Positions 41,206 to 50,055 of a stretch of 64,000 nucleotides of DNA are shown here, one piece after another. This stretch comes from Cohnella zeiphila. GTDB lineage: Bacteria > Bacillota > Bacilli > Paenibacillales > Paenibacillaceae. The DNA is taken from positions 1-64,000 of the forward strand of contig NZ_JACJVO010000050.1 in the NCBI RefSeq assembly GCF_014212055.1, in the 5' to 3' direction. Both the position numbers and the translations under genes were made by a program. The notes below the pieces were generated by a model that was not told where the DNA came from, searched no databases, and worked only from the letters and a program-made list of their open reading frames with translations. Numbering within the stretch: the first letter of the stretch is position 1; each line of letters begins with the position of its first letter.

Positions 41206-41468
41206 CGCTGTATACCTGCATGCCTCTCGAGCTGGTGCTGGACGGCATGCATGAGGGGCCCGGGCCGCTCGTGGAGGTGGGACGGGAAGGACTGACGATG
41301 CTGGTGGCGCCGACGGCGCCCGGCGTCGGACGTATCGTCCGTTTGCTCGTCGCGCCTCTTGAGTACTATCTGAAGCCGGAGTACGCACCTGGTTCTATCG
41401 TCTTATACGGCGGCGCCGGCCTGGAGGAGAAGACGGCGCCGCCGCAGTTAGAGCCGCCCCTCATGTAA
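41202..41468 (+). CDS. ylzJ: YlzJ-like small protein, 88 aa
   Basis: Small protein with the conserved start MTLYTCMPLELVLDG and an internal RLLVAPLEYYLKPEYAPGS segment, lying between tepA and spoIIIE as ylzJ does in B. subtilis. ATG 41202 overlaps the tepA stop (ATGA). No known function or motif. Confidence 0.8.
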   Translation: MTLYTCMPLELVLDGMHEGPGPLVEVGREGLTMLVAPTAPGVGRIVRLLVAPLEYYLKPEYAPGSIVLYGGAGLEEKTAPPQLEPPLM

Positions 41469-41482
41469 ACCCGGTTCGACTA

Positions 41483-41491
41483 TGGTATAAT
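41483..41491 (+). promoter_or_regulatory. Extended -10 promoter of spoIIIE
   Basis: TGGTATAAT at 41483-41491 is an extended -10 box; no good -35 lies upstream. The expected start (near 41498) leaves only about 16 nt before the TTG start, with GGGAGG right at the 5' end. Confidence 0.55.
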
Positions 41492-41513
41492 GTTGAACCG
41501 GGAGGTGGCAAAC

Positions 41514-44186
41514 TTGGCCAAACGGAAACGCAAGAAGGCCTCGTTGGGAGCAAGCCTGAAATTCGAAATTTACGGCATCCTGTTGATCACGCTCTCGGTC
41601 ATTGCGATATACGGCGAAGCGGCGGGCGGAAGGTCGCTGTCCAAGCTGTTCGGATATCTGCTCGGCAATTTTTATTTCCTGCTGCCGATCGGCGGCATCT
41701 GGCTCGGGTTGCATGCGATGATCAAGAGATCCTGGCCGCGAGGCTGGACGTCGCGAAGAAGCGGCTTCGTTCTGATCGGATGCGGTCTGACGCTATGGAG
41801 CGCCATGGGCTTCATCGACGGCCGTCTCGATCCGCTGAACGCGGTCACGCCTTCGACCATCTTTTCGCAAACGCTTCATCAATTGTATGAGCAAATCTGG
41901 GGCGGACCGGTCGAAGCGGAGTTCAGCATTCACGACAAGGACATCGGCGGCGGCCTGCTCGGAGCGCTGCAATATTCGCTGCTGTTCTGGCTGTTCGGGT
42001 ACGCCGGTTCCCGATTCGTACTGATCATCGAATTCGCGATCGCGCTGATGCTGGTGACGAACCGATCTTACGTCGATATGGTCAGAGCCCTTAGATTGGG
42101 TCTAAAGCGTTTCGGCTCGGTCTTCTTCTCCCGCCTGACGACGGGGCGCAAGCAAATCGCGGCCAAGGCGGTTCCGGTCAAAGGCAAAGGAGCCTCCCGC
42201 GCGAAGGCGGTTCCGGCGCCGGTGCTGGACGACGACCCCGAGGAGGAAGCGCCGCTCGCGCCGGCCGCGCGCAAGAAACCGGTTTTTTTCCAGCTGTTCC
42301 ACGGCAAGCCGGAGTCGGACCGTGAAGATCGCGGGGCCCCCGATTGGGAAGAGGACGGGGAGCCGATTCTGTATCCGGCCGCGGAAGGGCCGAAAGTACA
42401 TATCCATTCCTCGGGGAAGAAAGACCGGGCTGCGGAACCGGTCAGCAGCCTGTTCGGCCAGCGACATGAAGCGCCTGCGCCGGTGGCGGAAGAGCCTCCG
42501 GCGTCGCCCTCCTGGCCGGAGGAAGAGGGCCGCGAGGCGTCCTTTGCCTCGTTCGGAGAGCCGCCCGAGGAGGAAGAGTGGGCCGGGGCGGATGAGATGC
42601 AGGACGGCGAATGGGACGACGACGAGCCGCATGAAGGAGCGGAGCCGGCAGAAGGCGCGGAGCCGGGGACGCCCGCGGCGGAAGCGGAAAGCTCCGGCGA
42701 AGCGGGCGAAGGCGCCCGCCTGGCCAAGCCGGCAGCGAAGCCGAGGCGGCCTTACCGGATGCCGCCGCTTCACCTGCTCGGCAAGCCCCAGGGGGCCGGC
42801 CGCGGCGGCTCGGCGGCGGACAACCGCGAGACGGCCCGCAAGCTGGAGGCGACGTTGGAGAGCTTCGGCGTGCGCGCGAAAGTGCTGGACGTCGCCAGAG
42901 GCCCGGCGGTGACACGGTACGAGCTGCAGCCGGATACCGGCGTGAAGGTGAGCCGGATCGTGAGCCTGACCGACGATATCGCGCTCGCGCTGGCGGCGAA
43001 GGATATCCGGATGGAGGCGCCGATTCCGGGCAAGTCGGCGATCGGGATCGAGGTGCCGAACTCCGAAGTGAGCGTCGTAACGCTTCGGGAAGTGCTGGAG
43101 ACGCAAGCGTTCCAAGAAGCGCAGTCCAGGCTGTCGATCGCGTTCGGCCGAGACATCTCCGGCCAGCCGATCGTCGGCAACCTGGCGCGCATGCCGCACC
43201 TTCTCGTCGCCGGGGCGACCGGTTCGGGCAAGTCGGTATGCATCAACGGCATTATCGCCAGCATCCTGTACAAAGCCAAGCCGGACGAAGTGAAGTTTCT
43301 GATGATCGACCCGAAGATGGTCGAGCTTAACGTCTATAACGGCATTCCGCACCTGCTCGCTCCCGTCGTGACCGACCCTCGCCGCGCCGCTCTGGCGCTG
43401 AAGAAGGTCGTTGTGGAAATGGAGAAGCGGTACGAGAAATTTTCCAAGTCGGGCACGCGCAACATCGAAGGTTACAACACGTTGATGCTGAGCGGCGACA
43501 ACCCCGACGCCGTGCTTCCTTATTACGTCGTCATCGTGGACGAGCTGGCGGACCTGATGATGGTAGCGGCGGGAGACGTCGAAGACGCGATTATGCGGCT
43601 GGCGCAGATGGCCCGGGCGGCCGGCATTCATCTGATCATCGCCACGCAGCGCCCGTCGGTCGACGTCATCACCGGCGTGATCAAGGCGAACATTCCCAGC
43701 CGGATCGCCTTCGGCGTCTCGTCCCAGGTCGATTCGCGCACGATTCTCGACATGGTCGGCGCCGAGAAGCTGCTCGGCCGCGGCGATATGCTCTTCCTGC
43801 CGATGGGCTCCTCCAAGCCGATCCGGGTTCAGGGCGCGTTCCTGTCCGACAACGAAGTGGAGGCGGTCGTCTCCCACGTGCGGGGACAGGCGGAGGCGAG
43901 CTACGACGAGGAACTCGTGCCGGAAGTCGGCGAAGAGGCGGAATCCGAGAGCGACGAAATTCTCGACGAACTGTTCGACCAAGCCGTCGGCATCGTCCTG
44001 GAAGCGAAGCAGGCTTCGGTGTCGCTGCTTCAGCGCCGCATGAGGATCGGCTATACCCGTGCCGCGCGGCTTATCGACTCGATGGAAGCAAGGGGAATCG
44101 TCGGCCCCTACGAAGGAAGCAAGCCGCGCGAAGTGTTGATGACGCTGGAGCAGTTTCAGACGGGCGGGAACCGGATCTCTTCCTAG
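41514..44186 (+). CDS. spoIIIE: DNA translocase SpoIIIE/FtsK, 890 aa
   Basis: Membrane-anchored ATP-driven DNA pump used in chromosome segregation and in moving the chromosome into the forespore. Four hydrophobic segments occupy residues about 20-185. A long acidic/Pro/Ala-rich linker runs to about residue 415, then the alpha/beta RecA-like motor has Walker A G567-A-T-G-S-G-K573-S and Walker B VIVDELADLMM. The gamma winged helix (VSLLQRRMRIGYTRAARLIDSME) is at the C-terminus. It is about 100 residues longer than B. subtilis SpoIIIE, mainly from the linker. The TTG at 41514 follows GGGAGGTGG. Confidence 0.96.
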   Translation: MAKRKRKKASLGASLKFEIYGILLITLSVIAIYGEAAGGRSLSKLFGYLLGNFYFLLPIGGIWLGLHAMIKRSWPRGWTSRRSGFVLIGCGLTLWSAMGFIDGRLDPLNAVTPSTIFSQTLHQLYEQIWGGPVEAEFSIHDKDIGGGLLGALQYSLLFWLFGYAGSRFVLIIEFAIALMLVTNRSYVDMVRALRLGLKRFGSVFFSRLTTGRKQIAAKAVPVKGKGASRAKAVPAPVLDDDPEEEAPLAPAARKKPVFFQLFHGKPESDREDRGAPDWEEDGEPILYPAAEGPKVHIHSSGKKDRAAEPVSSLFGQRHEAPAPVAEEPPASPSWPEEEGREASFASFGEPPEEEEWAGADEMQDGEWDDDEPHEGAEPAEGAEPGTPAAEAESSGEAGEGARLAKPAAKPRRPYRMPPLHLLGKPQGAGRGGSAADNRETARKLEATLESFGVRAKVLDVARGPAVTRYELQPDTGVKVSRIVSLTDDIALALAAKDIRMEAPIPGKSAIGIEVPNSEVSVVTLREVLETQAFQEAQSRLSIAFGRDISGQPIVGNLARMPHLLVAGATGSGKSVCINGIIASILYKAKPDEVKFLMIDPKMVELNVYNGIPHLLAPVVTDPRRAALALKKVVVEMEKRYEKFSKSGTRNIEGYNTLMLSGDNPDAVLPYYVVIVDELADLMMVAAGDVEDAIMRLAQMARAAGIHLIIATQRPSVDVITGVIKANIPSRIAFGVSSQVDSRTILDMVGAEKLLGRGDMLFLPMGSSKPIRVQGAFLSDNEVEAVVSHVRGQAEASYDEELVPEVGEEAESESDEILDELFDQAVGIVLEAKQASVSLLQRRMRIGYTRAARLIDSMEARGIVGPYEGSKPREVLMTLEQFQTGGNRISS

Positions 44187-44232
44187 GGACCCGGGCCGGG
44201 CACGGCCATCCAACGGAAATCATGAGCAGACG

Positions 44233-44257
44233 ACCGCTCCTCGGAGCGGTTTTTTTG
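44233..44257 (+). terminator. Rho-independent terminator after spoIIIE
   Basis: ACCGCTCC pairs with GGAGCGGT around a TC loop, followed by a run of Ts. Confidence 0.93.
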
Positions 44258-44349
44258 CTGTTTCGGGAGCAAACGCCGAGCCGTTCGCCGTCAAACCGCA
44301 GCCTTCCCGAACCCGTACCGCGCCGAGTTCGCCGCTTCCCGCACGGATG

Positions 44350-44380
44350 CGAATAAGTCAGCCAATCCTTCCTCATACTA
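44350..44380 (+). promoter_or_regulatory. Sigma-G promoter of sleB
   Basis: CGAATA at 44350-44355, an 18-bp spacer and CATACTA at 44374-44380 fit the forespore sigma-G pattern (TGAATA, CATACTA) with one -35 mismatch. sleB is sigma-G dependent in B. subtilis. Confidence 0.7.
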
Positions 44381-44441
44381 ACATCCATCAATGTGGCCGT
44401 TACGGCCAGCCAAAAATGACTGGGAAAGGCGTGACTCGTCC

Positions 44442-45224
44442 GTGAGATATCGTCTGGTAATCCTTGCGGTTTGTTTGGTAATGGGAGTGTTGGGGCTCTA
44501 TACGCTGGGGCATTCCAACCATGCGAAATCGACCTTCAGCGAAGCGATCATTCAGCAAGGCGCGTCCGGCCAAGATGTGTATGAGCTTCAAGGCCGGCTC
44601 AAGGCGCTCGGATATTACAACGGGAAAGTGGACGGCAGCTTCGGGGCCGACACGCTGAACTCGGTCAAGTGGTTCCAGTGGAAGTTCGGCATGAAGGCGG
44701 ACGGCGTCGTCGGCGCCAAAACGAAGCTGATGCTCTGGAAAGCGACGAAGGATTGGAGACCGACGGCCGAGGAGGCTCCCTCCAACAATACGGCCGGCAC
44801 GACCGGGGGCGGCACTTCCGGCGGCGGCGCGGGTACCGCGGATCTTCCCGCATCGAATCATGCCGGCATCTCGGCCAACGACATGAAGCTGATGGCCAAC
44901 GCGGTTTACGGCGAATCGCGGGGCGAGCCCTATGAAGGACAAGTCGCGGTGGCGGCGGTCATTCTGAACCGGGTCAAGTCGTCCGAGTTTCCGAATACCG
45001 TCTCCGGCGTCATCTTCCAGCCCGGAGCGTTTACCGCCGTGGCCGACGGCCAGATCTGGCTGACGCCGAACGCGACGGCGGCCAAGGCGGTCAAGGATGC
45101 GCTGAGCGGTTGGGACCCGAGCGAAGGCTGCCTCTACTACTTCAATCCGGAGACCGCCACTTCGAAATGGATCTGGTCGCGGCCCCAGTACAAGACGATC
45201 GGAAAGCATATTTTCTGCCGGTAA
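44442..45224 (+). CDS. sleB: Spore cortex-lytic enzyme SleB, 260 aa
   Basis: Germination-specific lytic transglycosylase that degrades cortex peptidoglycan. A signal peptide (RYRLVILAVCLVMGVLGLYTLG) is followed by a peptidoglycan-binding domain (about 38-100: GQDVYELQGRLKALGYYNGKVDG) and a Gly/Thr linker. The C-terminal SleB/CwlJ hydrolase domain has catalytic Glu158 in VYGESRGEPYEGQ. GTG 44442 gives the proper signal peptide; the upstream ATG 44391 has no ribosome site. The usual partner ypeB is not adjacent: ymfF follows instead. Confidence 0.93.
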   Translation: MRYRLVILAVCLVMGVLGLYTLGHSNHAKSTFSEAIIQQGASGQDVYELQGRLKALGYYNGKVDGSFGADTLNSVKWFQWKFGMKADGVVGAKTKLMLWKATKDWRPTAEEAPSNNTAGTTGGGTSGGGAGTADLPASNHAGISANDMKLMANAVYGESRGEPYEGQVAVAAVILNRVKSSEFPNTVSGVIFQPGAFTAVADGQIWLTPNATAAKAVKDALSGWDPSEGCLYYFNPETATSKWIWSRPQYKTIGKHIFCR

Positions 45225-45244
45225 AATATTTATTGCGTTTTGAT

Positions 45245-45273
45245 TTGCTTCGGGCATGGCCATCGGGTAGAAT
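45245..45273 (+). promoter_or_regulatory. Promoter of the ymfF-ymfH-ymfI group
   Basis: TTGCTT at 45245-45250, 17-bp spacer, TAGAAT at 45268-45273. Confidence 0.6.
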
Positions 45274-45312
45274 GGGGCTGAATTGGAAAAGAAATCTAAG
45301 GGGTTTGATGCC

Positions 45313-46596
45313 TTGAAAACAGAACAATTCGAGCGCGGATCCGTTGGGCGGATGCGCGTCCACGTGCTTCCGACGGAGCGTTTTAAAACGTATGCCCTGT
45401 CTCTGTTCATCGGTATCCCGCTCTCCGAATCCCGGGTGACGCCTGTCGCGCTCACCCCGTTCGTGCTTCGGCGGGGAACGGCCTCCTACCCGGAGACGAT
45501 CTCTTTCCGCGAGCGGCTCGACCACCTGTACGGAGCCGGCTTCGGCTTCGATCTTTACAAGCGCGGCGATTATCAGATCGTCCAGATGCGGCTCGACATC
45601 ATCAACGACCGTTTCGTTTCTTCCGATGAATCTCTGCTTAAGGAAGCGATCCGCTTCCTCGGCGAAGCGCTGACCGCTCCCGCGCTGGAGGACGGTCATT
45701 TCCGGACCCGCTACGTCGAAGCGGAGAAAACGACGGTCGAACGCCGGATCGAGGCGATCGTCAACGACAAGATCCGGTACGCCGCCGAGCGGTGCGTGGC
45801 GGAGATGTGCAAGGACGAACCGTATCGCCTGCTGGCGCTCGGCCGGAAGGAAGATCTGCCGGGGCTGGATGCGGCAAAGCTTCACAAGCAATATGAGGAA
45901 TGGCTCGGAAGCGCCGTTCTCGATCTTTATGTCTCCGGCGACACGTCGCTCGCCGAGGTCGTTCCGCTGGTCGAGAACGCCTTCCGGCTGCCGGCGGGCT
46001 CCCCGGACCGTTACGCCCCTCCGGAACTCAGGAAGCCCCGTTCGGAGCCGCAGACGGTGGTAGAGCGGCTGGAAGTCGGCCAAGGCAAGCTGAACATGGG
46101 CTTGCGCACGGCATCGACCTACGGCGACGCCCATTACCCCGCGCTGCTCGTGTACAACGGTATACTCGGCGCGTTCCCGCACTCCAAGCTGTTCATCAAC
46201 GTTCGCGAGAAGGCGAGCCTTGCTTACTATGCTTCTTCCCGTCTTGACGGCCACAAGGGTCTGCTGACGATCCAGTCGGGCATCGAGATCGAAAATTTCG
46301 AGCGCGCGCTCGGCATCATCCGAGAGCAGCTTGCCGCCATCCAGGCGGGCCAGATCTCCGTAGAAGAGATGGAGCGCACGAAGGCGATGCTGGCCAACCA
46401 GCTCCGGGAGCTGCAGGATTCCGCCTACGAGCGGATCTCGTTCGATTTCAACAACGTGCTGTCCGCGACGGAGCGCACGGGCGAGAGTCTGCTGGCCGAA
46501 GTCGAAGCGGTAACGCCCGAGCAGGTGACCGAAGCGGCGCGCGGCGTGGGGCTCGACACGATCTATTTCCTGCGGGACCGGAAGGGGGAGGGGTAA
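45313..46596 (+). CDS. ymfF: M16 peptidase-like protein YmfF, inactive-type subunit
   Basis: Pitrilysin-fold protein (427 aa). It lacks the HXXEH zinc motif and so resembles the non-catalytic half of M16 heterodimers. The C-terminal M16 segment (LVYNGILGAFPHSKLFINVREKASLAYY) is well kept. The TTG start at 45313 follows AAGGGG. ymfH, the catalytic partner, starts one base after its stop, so a YmfF-YmfH pair is likely. The substrate is unknown, though some homologues process peptide products. Confidence 0.88.
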   Translation: MKTEQFERGSVGRMRVHVLPTERFKTYALSLFIGIPLSESRVTPVALTPFVLRRGTASYPETISFRERLDHLYGAGFGFDLYKRGDYQIVQMRLDIINDRFVSSDESLLKEAIRFLGEALTAPALEDGHFRTRYVEAEKTTVERRIEAIVNDKIRYAAERCVAEMCKDEPYRLLALGRKEDLPGLDAAKLHKQYEEWLGSAVLDLYVSGDTSLAEVVPLVENAFRLPAGSPDRYAPPELRKPRSEPQTVVERLEVGQGKLNMGLRTASTYGDAHYPALLVYNGILGAFPHSKLFINVREKASLAYYASSRLDGHKGLLTIQSGIEIENFERALGIIREQLAAIQAGQISVEEMERTKAMLANQLRELQDSAYERISFDFNNVLSATERTGESLLAEVEAVTPEQVTEAARGVGLDTIYFLRDRKGEG

Positions 46597-46597
46597 G

Positions 46598-47890
46598 ATG
46601 ACGGTTCGGAATTATCCGAAGCTGCAGGAGACGCTGCTCGTGGCGAAGCTTGACAACGGCCTGGAAGTGTTCATCCTGCCGAAGCCGGGCTTTACGAAGA
46701 CTTACGCCACGTTTACGACGCGTTACGGCTCCGTCGACAACCGCTTCCGGGCCGCGGGCCATGAAGAGCGGCGCGTCCCCGACGGCATCGCCCATTTTCT
46801 CGAGCACAAGATGTTCGAAGAGCCGGAAGGAGACGTATTCGCCCGGTTTGCTTCGCAAGGCGCTTCCGCCAACGCGTTTACGAGCTTCGACCGCACGGTC
46901 TATCTGTTCTCGGCGACCGGAGCGGTGGAAGCGAACGTGGACACGCTGCTCGATTTCGTCCAGAACCCTTACTTCACCGACGAGAACGTGGAGAAGGAGA
47001 AGGGCATCATCGTGCAGGAGATCAACATGTACCGGGACAATGCGGACTGGCGCGTCTACTTCGGCTTGATCGAGGCGCTGTACCGGAACCACCCTGTGCA
47101 CATCGACATCGCGGGAACGCCGGATTCGGTCCGTTCGATCACGAAGGAGATGCTGTACGACTGCTATCGCACGTTCTACCATCCGTCGAATATGACGCTG
47201 TTTATCGTCGGCGGAGTCGATGCCGATGCGATGCTGGAGAGAATCAAGGCGAACCAGGCGCGCAAAACGTTCGAGCCGGCCGGACCGATCGAGCGTTTCT
47301 TCCCGGAAGAGTCGGCCGAAGTCCGTACGCCCCGGAAGGAAGCGACGCTGCCGGTTTCGCTTCCGAAATGCATCTTCGGCTATAAAGAAGAGCCGGGCCC
47401 GCAATCCGGCGATGCCGCGATTCGCCGCGAGCTGACGACCAAGCTGATGCTCGATGCGCTGCTCGGCGCGAGCTCGCCGTTGTACCAGGAGCTGTACGAC
47501 GACAATCTCATCTCCGACAGCTTCGGCCACGAGTACAACACCGGTCCCGGCTACGCTTTCTCCGCCATCGGCGGCGACACCCGCGATCCGGACGCGCTGC
47601 TCGCCAAGGTCGGGCAGGCGTTCGCCCAGGCGGCGGAGCGGGGAATCGAAGAAGCGGTATTCGAGCGTACCCGTCGCAAGCGGATCGGCGCTTACCTGCG
47701 GATGCTCAACAGTCCGGAGGCGATCGCCGGGGAGTATACCCGTTACTATCTCAAGGGCGGCGACCTGTTCAAGGTCGTGGAGCTGTATGAGAGCATGACC
47801 GTGGGCGAGATCAACGAGCGGCTGCGCGAGCACGCCGATCCGTCGCGTCTGGCCGTTTCCATCGTCCGCGGGGGAGAAGGTTCGGCTTGA
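46598..47890 (+). CDS. ymfH: M16 zinc peptidase YmfH
   Basis: Catalytic pitrilysin-family subunit (430 aa) with the inverted zinc motif H66-F-L-E-H70 and a downstream Glu-containing helix (NVEKEKGIIVQEINMYRDN). The start follows GGGGAGGGG. It is preceded by ymfF and overlaps ymfI by 4 bases (TTGA), following the B. subtilis ymfF-ymfH-ymfI-ymfJ-ymfK-rodZ order. Confidence 0.92.
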   Translation: MTVRNYPKLQETLLVAKLDNGLEVFILPKPGFTKTYATFTTRYGSVDNRFRAAGHEERRVPDGIAHFLEHKMFEEPEGDVFARFASQGASANAFTSFDRTVYLFSATGAVEANVDTLLDFVQNPYFTDENVEKEKGIIVQEINMYRDNADWRVYFGLIEALYRNHPVHIDIAGTPDSVRSITKEMLYDCYRTFYHPSNMTLFIVGGVDADAMLERIKANQARKTFEPAGPIERFFPEESAEVRTPRKEATLPVSLPKCIFGYKEEPGPQSGDAAIRRELTTKLMLDALLGASSPLYQELYDDNLISDSFGHEYNTGPGYAFSAIGGDTRDPDALLAKVGQAFAQAAERGIEEAVFERTRRKRIGAYLRMLNSPEAIAGEYTRYYLKGGDLFKVVELYESMTVGEINERLREHADPSRLAVSIVRGGEGSA

Positions 47891-48636
47891 GCCGGAACGG
47901 GCGGCCGGTCGCGCTCGTGACCGGGGCCTCGGGCGGCATCGGCGCGGCGGTAGCCCGCCGGCTGGCGAAAGACGGAGCCGATCTGATCGTCCATTACGGT
48001 TCCTCGCGGGAGCGGGCGGAAGAGACGGCTTCCGCCTGCCTTCTCGCAGGTTCGGCCCGCGCCGAAGCCGTGCGGGCCGATCTGCGTTCCGGCGGGGACT
48101 TGGAGGCGCTTAAGGCGGAGCTGGAAGTTAGGGGGCTGACGCCGAACGTCGTCGTCCACTGCGCCGGCTTTACCCGCTATGAGCTGCTGCAGGACACTCC
48201 CGAAGAAGCGTGGGACGAGCTGTTTCAGGTTCATCTCAAGTCGGCGTACCGGCTGGCCAGACTGTTCGGACCGGCCATGAGCTGGAATCGCTGGGGGCGG
48301 ATCGTGCATTTGTCCAGCGTATGGGGGCTTGTCGGCGCGGCGGGGGAGGTAGCTTATGCCGCCGCCAAAGGAGGCTTGAACAGCTTTACCAAGGGGCTGG
48401 CCAAGGAGATGGCTTCTGCCGGCGTGACGGTCAATGCGGTCGCGCCCGGCGCGGTGGATACGGACATGCTGAGCGAGCTGGGCGACGACGAGCGGCGGGA
48501 ACTGATCGCCGATATTCCGCTCGGCCGTTTCGCGAAGCCGGAGGAAGTGGCGGAACTGGTCGCTTTTCTGGCGTCGGACCGGGCCGGTTACATAACGGGA
48601 CAGGTGCTTGCGCTGACGGGCGGATGGCAAGCGTAG
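47887..48636 (+). CDS. ymfI: Short-chain dehydrogenase/reductase YmfI
   Basis: Classical SDR (249 aa) with the cofactor motif T12-G-A-S-G-G-I-G19, Ser144 in HLSSVWG and the catalytic Y157-A-A-A-K161. The C-terminal NAVAPGAVDTDM and YITGQVLALTGG are FabG-like. The TTG start overlaps the ymfH stop. The substrate is unknown; it resembles 3-oxoacyl-ACP reductases but lies outside a fatty-acid operon. Confidence 0.88.
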   Translation: MSRNGRPVALVTGASGGIGAAVARRLAKDGADLIVHYGSSRERAEETASACLLAGSARAEAVRADLRSGGDLEALKAELEVRGLTPNVVVHCAGFTRYELLQDTPEEAWDELFQVHLKSAYRLARLFGPAMSWNRWGRIVHLSSVWGLVGAAGEVAYAAAKGGLNSFTKGLAKEMASAGVTVNAVAPGAVDTDMLSELGDDERRELIADIPLGRFAKPEEVAELVAFLASDRAGYITGQVLALTGGWQA

Positions 48637-48736
48637 AAGGTTGGCGCCTTGAAACTTTGGACGAATACCGAAGGGGCGCTTCGGATATATTATCGGTTGT
48701 AGCACCAATCCAACATGGCAGGAGGCTGCTCAATCG

Positions 48737-48988
48737 ATGTCGACCGTGCTGAACAATTTCGAATCGTGGAAGCATTTCTTGGGAGACCGGGTGGACGCCG
48801 CGAAACAAATGGGGATCAACGAAGAGGCCATCTCCAAGCTGGCTTTTGAGATCGGAGATTTTCTGAGCAACAAAGTCGATCCGAAGAACGAAGAGCAGCG
48901 CATCCTGAAGGATCTCTGGGACGTCGGCGACGAATCGGAACGTCAAACGATGGCTCGCCTGATGGTCAAGCTGGCGGATCGTCATTAA
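48737..48988 (+). CDS. ymfJ: YmfJ-like protein (DUF3243), 83 aa
   Basis: Small helical cytoplasmic protein (MSTVLNNFESWKHFLGDRV ... MARLMVKLADRH) matching DUF3243/YmfJ, in the ymfI-ymfK interval as in B. subtilis. AGGAGG lies at 48719-48724. The function is unknown. TATATTAT-like sequence at 48686 suggests its own promoter, but no good -35 was found. Confidence 0.85.
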   Translation: MSTVLNNFESWKHFLGDRVDAAKQMGINEEAISKLAFEIGDFLSNKVDPKNEEQRILKDLWDVGDESERQTMARLMVKLADRH

Positions 48989-49057
48989 TTTTTTATCAGA
49001 AACGAACCGAGCGTCATTTTGAATCGTCATAAACCATAAGACGAGCGTTCCTATGCG

Positions 49058-49090
49058 AACGGCTCCGCCCAAGACGGTGCGGGGCCGTTT
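49058..49090 (+). terminator. Hairpin terminator after ymfJ
   Basis: AACGGCTCCGC pairs with GCGGGGCCGTT (one wobble) and is followed by only three Ts. Confidence 0.55.
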
Positions 49091-49139
49091 GGGCATGAGA
49101 AGCTTTTCTGGGACTTTGGGAGGAATCTTCCCGAAACTT

Positions 49140-49168
49140 TTGCAGGAGTTTGACGAGTTTTGTAGAAT
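49140..49168 (+). promoter_or_regulatory. Promoter of ymfK
   Basis: TTGCAG at 49140-49145, 17-bp spacer, TAGAAT at 49163-49168. Confidence 0.55.
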
Positions 49169-49232
49169 GGATTAAAGGGCCGATGAATCGTTAGGCGACG
49201 CATCGAATTGCTGCCCCCAAGAGGTGCCGGGA

Positions 49233-50003
49233 ATGGAAAAAAAGCAATGGTACATGGAATACAAAATTCATAAAAACCGCCCCGGCTTGCTGGGAGATCT
49301 GGCTTCTCTGCTCGGGATGCTGGAAGTGAACATCATTACGATCAACGGGGTCGAGGACCGGACGCGCGGACTGCTGCTGCAGACCGACGACGACGAGAAG
49401 ATCGAACTGCTCGGAAAGATGCTATCCAAAGTCGAGAACATCTCCTTGATTACGCTTCGTCCCCCCAGGCTGACCGATATTCTGGCGATTCGCCACGGGA
49501 CTTACATCGAACGGGATTCCTCCGACGGCAAGACGTTTCGTTTCACGCGGGACGAACTCGGTTTGCTGGTCGATTTTTTGGGTGAATTGTTTAAAAAAGA
49601 AGGGAACCAGACGATCGGCCTACGGGGCATGCCGCGGGTCGGCAAGACGGAATCGATCATCGCGGGCAGCGTATGCGCCAACAAGCGCTGGGCGTTCGTC
49701 TCTTCGACGCTGCTGAGGCAGACGGTCCGCAGCCAGCTTTCGGAAGAAGAGATGAATCCGAACAACGTCTTCATTATCGACGGCATCGTCAGCACGATCC
49801 GGTCCAACGAGAAGCATTACGGCTTGCTGCAGGACATTATGGCGATGCCTTCGACGAAGGTGATCGAGCATCCCGATATTTTCGTTCGGGAATCGGAGTT
49901 CGATTACGACTTGTTCGATTGCATCATCGAACTCCGCAATACGCCGGAGGAAGAAATTACATACGAGAATTTCACGACGGCCGGGTTGGACGACGGCTTC
50001 TAA
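49233..50003 (+). CDS. ymfK: YmfK-like protein (DUF3388), 256 aa
   Basis: Residues 1-80 form an ACT-like domain (YMEYKIHKNRPGLLGDLASLLGMLEVNIITINGVEDRTRG). The C-terminal part has a phosphate-loop-like GMPRVGKTES and an ATPase-like IIDGIVSTIR segment. Its order between ymfJ and rodZ identifies it as the YmfK/DUF3388 family, whose role is unknown. ATG 49233 follows AGAGGTG; GTG 49224 lies inside that site. Confidence 0.85.
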   Translation: MEKKQWYMEYKIHKNRPGLLGDLASLLGMLEVNIITINGVEDRTRGLLLQTDDDEKIELLGKMLSKVENISLITLRPPRLTDILAIRHGTYIERDSSDGKTFRFTRDELGLLVDFLGELFKKEGNQTIGLRGMPRVGKTESIIAGSVCANKRWAFVSSTLLRQTVRSQLSEEEMNPNNVFIIDGIVSTIRSNEKHYGLLQDIMAMPSTKVIEHPDIFVRESEFDYDLFDCIIELRNTPEEEITYENFTTAGLDDGF

Positions 50004-50055
50004 TGCAAGCTAAGCTTACCGCCCTCATAAACGATCAGATACGGAGGTGAGACTG

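Noticed and set aside
42102..44213. 703-codon minus-strand frame opposite spoIIIE
   Set aside because: Antisense shadow of a conserved gene, with a biased Arg/His/Leu composition typical of such frames.
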